Source: a virus. Taken from it: a stretch of DNA of 24,677 nucleotides. The stretch lies in the IMG/VR virus record IMGVR_UViG_3300047472_000001, positions 1 through 24,677 of that record. The stretch is one strand, 5' to 3'. The translations under genes and the position numbers were made by a program. Under the pieces are notes generated by a model. The model was given only the letters and a program-made list of their open reading frames with translations. It was not told where the DNA came from and ran no database searches. Positions 22,362 to 24,677 of the stretch are shown in pieces; position 1 is the stretch's first letter; every line of letters starts with the position of its first letter.

Positions 22362-23345
22362 GTGAGCACTGGACCCCAGACCTACCCCGGCGCGAACACC
22401 ACCAAGGAATGGTTCCAGGACAACTACCCCGGCTCCAGCATGGAGGTGAACGTCGGCGTCATCCACACGACCGAGGGCACCAGCCTGCCGACCTACTCCA
22501 ACGGTGCCGTCGCTCCGACGATGACCCTGGTGCCGGACTTCAAGGCGAAGAAGATGGTCGCCTACCAGCACTTCCCGATCGACAAGTCCGGACGCGCTCT
22601 CGTCAACGCTGCGGGCGGCGTGGAGACCAACACCCTCAACGCCTTCCAGGTCGAGCTCGTCGGCACCTGTGACCCCGGCACCCACTCGAAGTGGGCCAAG
22701 GCTGGGTACCCCCACATCTACTGGCCGGACGCTCCCGAGTGGGCGTACGAGGGCGTCGCCGACCTGATGCGCTGGCTCAACAAGGAGCACGGCATCCCGC
22801 TCACCTCGGGTCTGTCCTTCCTCGCCTACCCCAGGAGCTACGGCTCCGTCAGTGGGCAGCGCATGAGCGGGGCCAAGTGGCAGAGCTTCAAGGGATGGTG
22901 CGGACACCAGCACGTCCCGGAGAACGTGCACGGCGACCCCGGCGACTTCCCCATCGAGAAGGTGCTGGCGATGGCGAAGCAGGGTGCGACAGCTCCCGCC
23001 CCAGCCAAGCCTGCACCGGCCAAGCCCGTCCCTGCCAAGCCTGCCCCGGCGAAGCCGAAGCCTGCCCCGAAGCCGGTCAAGCCGACGTCGAAGCTCTACA
23101 AGCTGGCCTCCGGCGTGAAGCCGGGCGCGAGGCACGTCCAGGTCAAGGACATCCAGCAGCTCCTGCTGAAGCTCGGCTACAAGATCCCCGGCGCGGTGAC
23201 GGACTTCTACGGTCCTGCCACTGAGGCGGCTGTGGCCGCGTGGCATGAGCGGAACCCGAAGTACAAGAGCTACGGCGTGAAGCGGGACACCAAGCTCGGG
23301 GCGGCTGGCTACATCGCGCTCCAGAAGCAGTGTGGTCGGCGATGA
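22362..23345 (+). CDS. Endolysin: N-acetylmuramoyl-L-alanine amidase with peptidoglycan-binding domain
   Basis: 327 residues. The N-terminal amidase_2-type domain (about 1-205) has VGVIHTTEG (H35) and GHQHVPENVHGDPGD; H184 and D192 have the spacing of the second and third zinc ligands, so H35, H184 and D192 probably bind zinc. A linker of repeated PAKP units (about 210-240) leads to a C-terminal peptidoglycan-binding domain (about 248-322, VQVKDIQQLLLKLGY, DFYGPATEAAVAAWHERNP). It cuts the amide between MurNAc and L-Ala. There is no signal peptide, so export would need a holin. GTG 22362 follows AAGGAG by 5 bases. Confidence 0.93.
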   Translation: MSTGPQTYPGANTTKEWFQDNYPGSSMEVNVGVIHTTEGTSLPTYSNGAVAPTMTLVPDFKAKKMVAYQHFPIDKSGRALVNAAGGVETNTLNAFQVELVGTCDPGTHSKWAKAGYPHIYWPDAPEWAYEGVADLMRWLNKEHGIPLTSGLSFLAYPRSYGSVSGQRMSGAKWQSFKGWCGHQHVPENVHGDPGDFPIEKVLAMAKQGATAPAPAKPAPAKPVPAKPAPAKPKPAPKPVKPTSKLYKLASGVKPGARHVQVKDIQQLLLKLGYKIPGAVTDFYGPATEAAVAAWHERNPKYKSYGVKRDTKLGAAGYIALQKQCGRR

Positions 23346-23392
23346 GCGGCGAGCACCGAGCCCCCTCCCCCAAGTTCCAGAAGGAGTCCTTC

Positions 23393-23629
23393 GTGGCCCT
23401 GCTCCTGCCCCTGCTCCCCACCAAGGCCCGGCCCTACGCGAAGGCGATCCTCGCCCTCCTGGGCACGGCTGCCTCGATCGCGACCCTGGTCTACGCGGAT
23501 GACCCCCGCGTGGCTGCGGTCGTCCAGGCCCTGACCGCCCTGGGTGTCTACGCCCAGCCGAACGGCTCGGTCCCCGAGGACTTCCCCGAGGACGGGCTTG
23601 ACGAGAACGAGCTCACCACCGAGGGCTGA
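23393..23629 (+). CDS. Holin candidate (small membrane protein)
   Basis: 78 residues from GTG 23393, which has AAGGAG (23381-23386) 6 bases upstream. An upstream in-frame ATG at 23342 overlaps the endolysin stop (ATGA) and would add 17 residues including SGEHRAPSPKFQKESF, but has no good ribosome-binding site. A hydrophobic span (AKAILALLGTAASIATLVYA) and a weaker one (AAVVQALTALGVYA) are followed by a strongly acidic tail (PEDFPEDGLDENELTTEG). Position right after the endolysin and size fit a holin. The two possible starts recall holin/antiholin dual starts, without proof. Confidence 0.7.
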   Translation: MALLLPLLPTKARPYAKAILALLGTAASIATLVYADDPRVAAVVQALTALGVYAQPNGSVPEDFPEDGLDENELTTEG

Positions 23630-23639
23630 CCTCGGAACG

Positions 23640-23681
23640 CAGAAGACCCCCACCAGCTACGTGCTGAGTGGGGGCCTTCTG
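23640..23681. terminator. Bidirectional terminator between lysis genes and the leftward gene
   Basis: CAGAAG (23640-23645) pairs with CTTCTG (23676-23681), CCCCCAC (23647-23653) with GTGGGGG (23668-23674), and CAGC with GCTG over a TACGT loop; there is one mismatch and one bulge. It lies between convergent stops at 23629 and 23701 and could serve both strands. Confidence 0.82.
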
Positions 23682-23700
23682 TCGTCTGTGGGCCTGGGCC

Positions 23701-23982
23701 TCACGACTGCTTCAGCTTCTCGATGTCTTCGAGGCTGACCACCTTCGCGGTGGACCGGCGACGCGGGGTGGTCGTCTTCTTCGCCGCCGTCTTCTTGACC
23801 GGCTGCGGGGTGATGCCTGCCGGGCTCTCGTCCAGCTTGAACAGCAGGGTCTCGATCGGACCGGCGTGATCCTTGCACAGGTCCATCTCGGTGCGCTCCC
23901 CGTCGCGCGTGATGGTGTAGTGCATCGTCGCCTTGCCCACCTCGGTGGGGTCCATGTCGCAGACCGTGACCTGAACCTTCAT
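23701..23982 (-). CDS. Small protein with Lsr2-like N-terminus and basic tail
   Basis: 93 residues. ATG 23982 has AGAAGGAGA upstream on the minus strand; the longer frame from 24051 lacks a site. The N-terminal part (VQVTVCDMDPTEVGKATMHY, then DGERTEMDLCKDHAGPIETLL) follows the strand-DG-E-DL-A-L pattern of the Lsr2 dimerisation domain, or of small actinobacterial zinc-ribbon-like proteins with CD...DLC..H. The C-terminal part is basic and Lys/Thr/Arg-rich (KKTAAKKTTTPRRRSTAK), with a PRRR hook-like motif, then VSLEDIEKL. It may bridge DNA or silence host or phage promoters. It is the only clear leftward gene in this half and has its own promoter region with operator-like repeats. Confidence 0.72.
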   Translation of the reverse strand: MKVQVTVCDMDPTEVGKATMHYTITRDGERTEMDLCKDHAGPIETLLFKLDESPAGITPQPVKKTAAKKTTTPRRRSTAKVVSLEDIEKLKQS

Positions 23983-24022
23983 GCGGATCTCCTTCTCTCG
24001 GTGTGTGTTGCTCGGTAGGTGC

Positions 24023-24051
24023 AACGTACACGAACTTGCTTGCACTGTCAC
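24023..24051 (-). promoter_or_regulatory. Candidate promoter for the leftward gene
   Basis: On the minus strand GTGACA (24051-24046) and TACGTT (24028-24023) are separated by 17 bases, close to TTGACA-N17-TANNNT. Transcription would start near 24016, giving a leader of about 34 bases. A GTGCAAGC motif lies inside the spacer and GGTGCAAC (24018-24025) overlaps the -10 box. Confidence 0.5.
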
Positions 24052-24068
24052 TCCCTGTGTGTAACGAT
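24040..24068 (+). promoter_or_regulatory. Weak candidate promoter for the helix-turn-helix gene
   Basis: TTGCAC (24040-24045), 17 bases, AACGAT (24063-24068). The match to the -10 consensus is poor. It would overlap the leftward promoter, and GTGCAAGT at 24069-24076 would sit near the start of transcription. Confidence 0.25.
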
Positions 24069-24107
24069 GTGCAAGTAGTTACCGAGACCACATGAGAGGA
24101 GCACCAC

Positions 24108-24566
24108 ATGGGAGCCCGCAAGATCCAGGACGAGCAGGAGGTCATCCGCTGGTTCGAGGAGGGGCGCACGTACGCCTGGATGGTGGACGAGTACAAGCGC
24201 AAGTACAACATCGAGACCGTGCCCTCCCTGTGGGGGAACTTCCGGCGTCGGCGTGGGTTACAGCGTCGGCTCACCCGCAACGACGAGCTGATCCCCTGGC
24301 ACGTCAAGCCTGAGCACCGCTGGCTGTACCCGATCGGGATGCTGCGCGTCGAGGCTCGGCGGCGAGACAAGGGCGAGGACGCCATCAGTGACCTGGAGCG
24401 CACCCGGCTCAACTCCTGGAAGAAGATGCTGGCCGACGAGAACGCCGTCGTGCACTACGACCCGGACACCGAGGAGGGCTTCTTCTACGTCCCGCGCGGT
24501 GAGGGTGACACGGACCTGATCCACGTCCCCAAGGTCAAGACCACCCCACGCCCTCGGGTGGACTGA
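24108..24566 (+). CDS. Helix-turn-helix DNA-binding protein
   Basis: 152 residues, ATG 24108 after GAGAGGAG. The N-terminal 55 residues (KIQDEQEVIRWFEEGRTYAW, then MVDEYKRKYNIETVPSLWGNF and RRRRG) have the layout of a helix-turn-helix: a first helix, a turn with a small residue, and a recognition helix followed by Arg-rich contact residues. The rest contains IPWHVKPEHRWLYPIGMLRVEARRR and an acidic C-terminal part with VVHYDPDTEEGFFYVPRG. I recall similar proteins in Streptomyces phages, annotated as HTH proteins of unknown role. It sits beside a divergent promoter region full of GTGCAA motifs, so it may be the regulator that binds them. Confidence 0.72.
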   Translation: MGARKIQDEQEVIRWFEEGRTYAWMVDEYKRKYNIETVPSLWGNFRRRRGLQRRLTRNDELIPWHVKPEHRWLYPIGMLRVEARRRDKGEDAISDLERTRLNSWKKMLADENAVVHYDPDTEEGFFYVPRGEGDTDLIHVPKVKTTPRPRVD

Positions 24567-24572
24567 CCCGGT

Positions 24573-24603
24573 TTGTAACCGTTCAAGTTTCCAGTGTTAC
24601 TGT
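24573..24603 (+). promoter_or_regulatory. Operator-like site and candidate promoter after the HTH gene
   Basis: GTAAC (24575-24579) and GTTAC (24596-24600) flank GTTCAAGT (24581-24588), an arrangement like that at 24061-24082. TTGTAA (24573-24578) and TACTGT (24598-24603) could be -35 and -10 boxes, but their 19-base spacing is long. Confidence 0.35.
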
Positions 24604-24659
24604 TCGACCCCGCAGTTCCGGTGCCACGGACTGCCCAGATGAAGACAACGTCTGATGCA

Positions 24660-24667
24660 ACTTGCAC
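24660..24667 (-). promoter_or_regulatory. GTGCAAGT motif at the window end
   Basis: The minus strand carries an exact GTGCAAGT, identical to 811-818, 10724-10731 and 24069-24076. The region 24604-24677 holds no gene start that I can support. Confidence 0.4.
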
Positions 24668-24677
24668 ACTGGCCGAA

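Larger units (their letters stand above)
24018..24082. promoter_or_regulatory. Cluster of GTGCAA motifs between divergent genes
   Basis: Three copies occur in 65 bases: GGTGCAAC (24018-24025), GTGCAAGC on the minus strand (24038-24045) and GTGCAAGT (24069-24076). The last is enclosed by an inverted pair GTAAC (24061-24065) and GTTAC (24078-24082). Such clustering over divergent promoters is what an operator region would look like. Confidence 0.5.

Noticed and set aside
1-24677. tRNA genes, CRISPR arrays, insertion sequences and integrase attachment sites
   Set aside because: Reading by eye on both strands I found no cloverleaf, transposase, integrase or regularly spaced repeats that would support any of these; a tRNAscan-SE run would settle the tRNA question.

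Overview
The window is the structural half of a tailed double-stranded DNA phage, almost certainly a siphovirus of a high-GC actinobacterium, most likely Streptomyces. The clues are the strong GC-rich codon bias, frequent GTG starts, tightly packed rightward genes with GGAGG/AAGGAG ribosome-binding sites, and protein families typical of actinophages. Assignment to a phage cluster cannot be made without database searches.

Layout. Positions 1-970 hold two small divergent genes (125-319 minus, 334-537 plus) and then about 430 bases without a credible gene. That gap is rich in hairpins, including a duplicated TGTC-loop hairpin framed by ACGTAGAGG elements. Next come an HNH endonuclease (971-1285), a small membrane protein (1425-1655), a staphylococcal-nuclease-like protein (1655-2026), small and large terminase (2039-2467, 2482-4128), portal (4159-5592), MuF-like minor head protein (5589-6710), scaffold (6715-7257) and major capsid protein (7336-8364). 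The neck genes (8435-10122), tail tube (10139-10696), tail chaperones with a -1 frameshift (10829-11538) and a 1370-residue tape measure (11542-15654) follow. The tail tip and adsorption module covers 15657-21904: distal tail protein, Gp37-like tip protein, a collagen-like fibre, two related small appendage proteins, and a fibre with HxH repeats and an S74 self-cleaving chaperone. Lysis follows: a one-span membrane protein (21901-22293), an amidase endolysin with a peptidoglycan-binding domain (22362-23345) and a holin candidate (23393-23629). A bidirectional terminator separates this from a leftward small basic-tailed protein (23701-23982). That gene is divergent from a helix-turn-helix protein (24108-24566), and the window ends in a regulatory intergenic region.

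How it works together. Packaging, head, neck, tail and lysis genes are ordered in the classical way, with many stop/start overlaps (GTGA, TGATG, ATGA) that suggest translational coupling. Strong GC hairpins sit after scaffold, capsid, tail tube and fibre genes and around the lysis genes, and probably set expression levels within one long late transcript.

The least explained material is non-coding: (a) a hairpin-dense element at about 732-944; (b) a recurrent GTGCAA(G) motif that I saw only between genes, at both ends and inside the 10.7 kb terminator, resembling an operator or stoperator set; and (c) two terminator hairpins 14 kb apart that share a nearly identical apical stem-loop.
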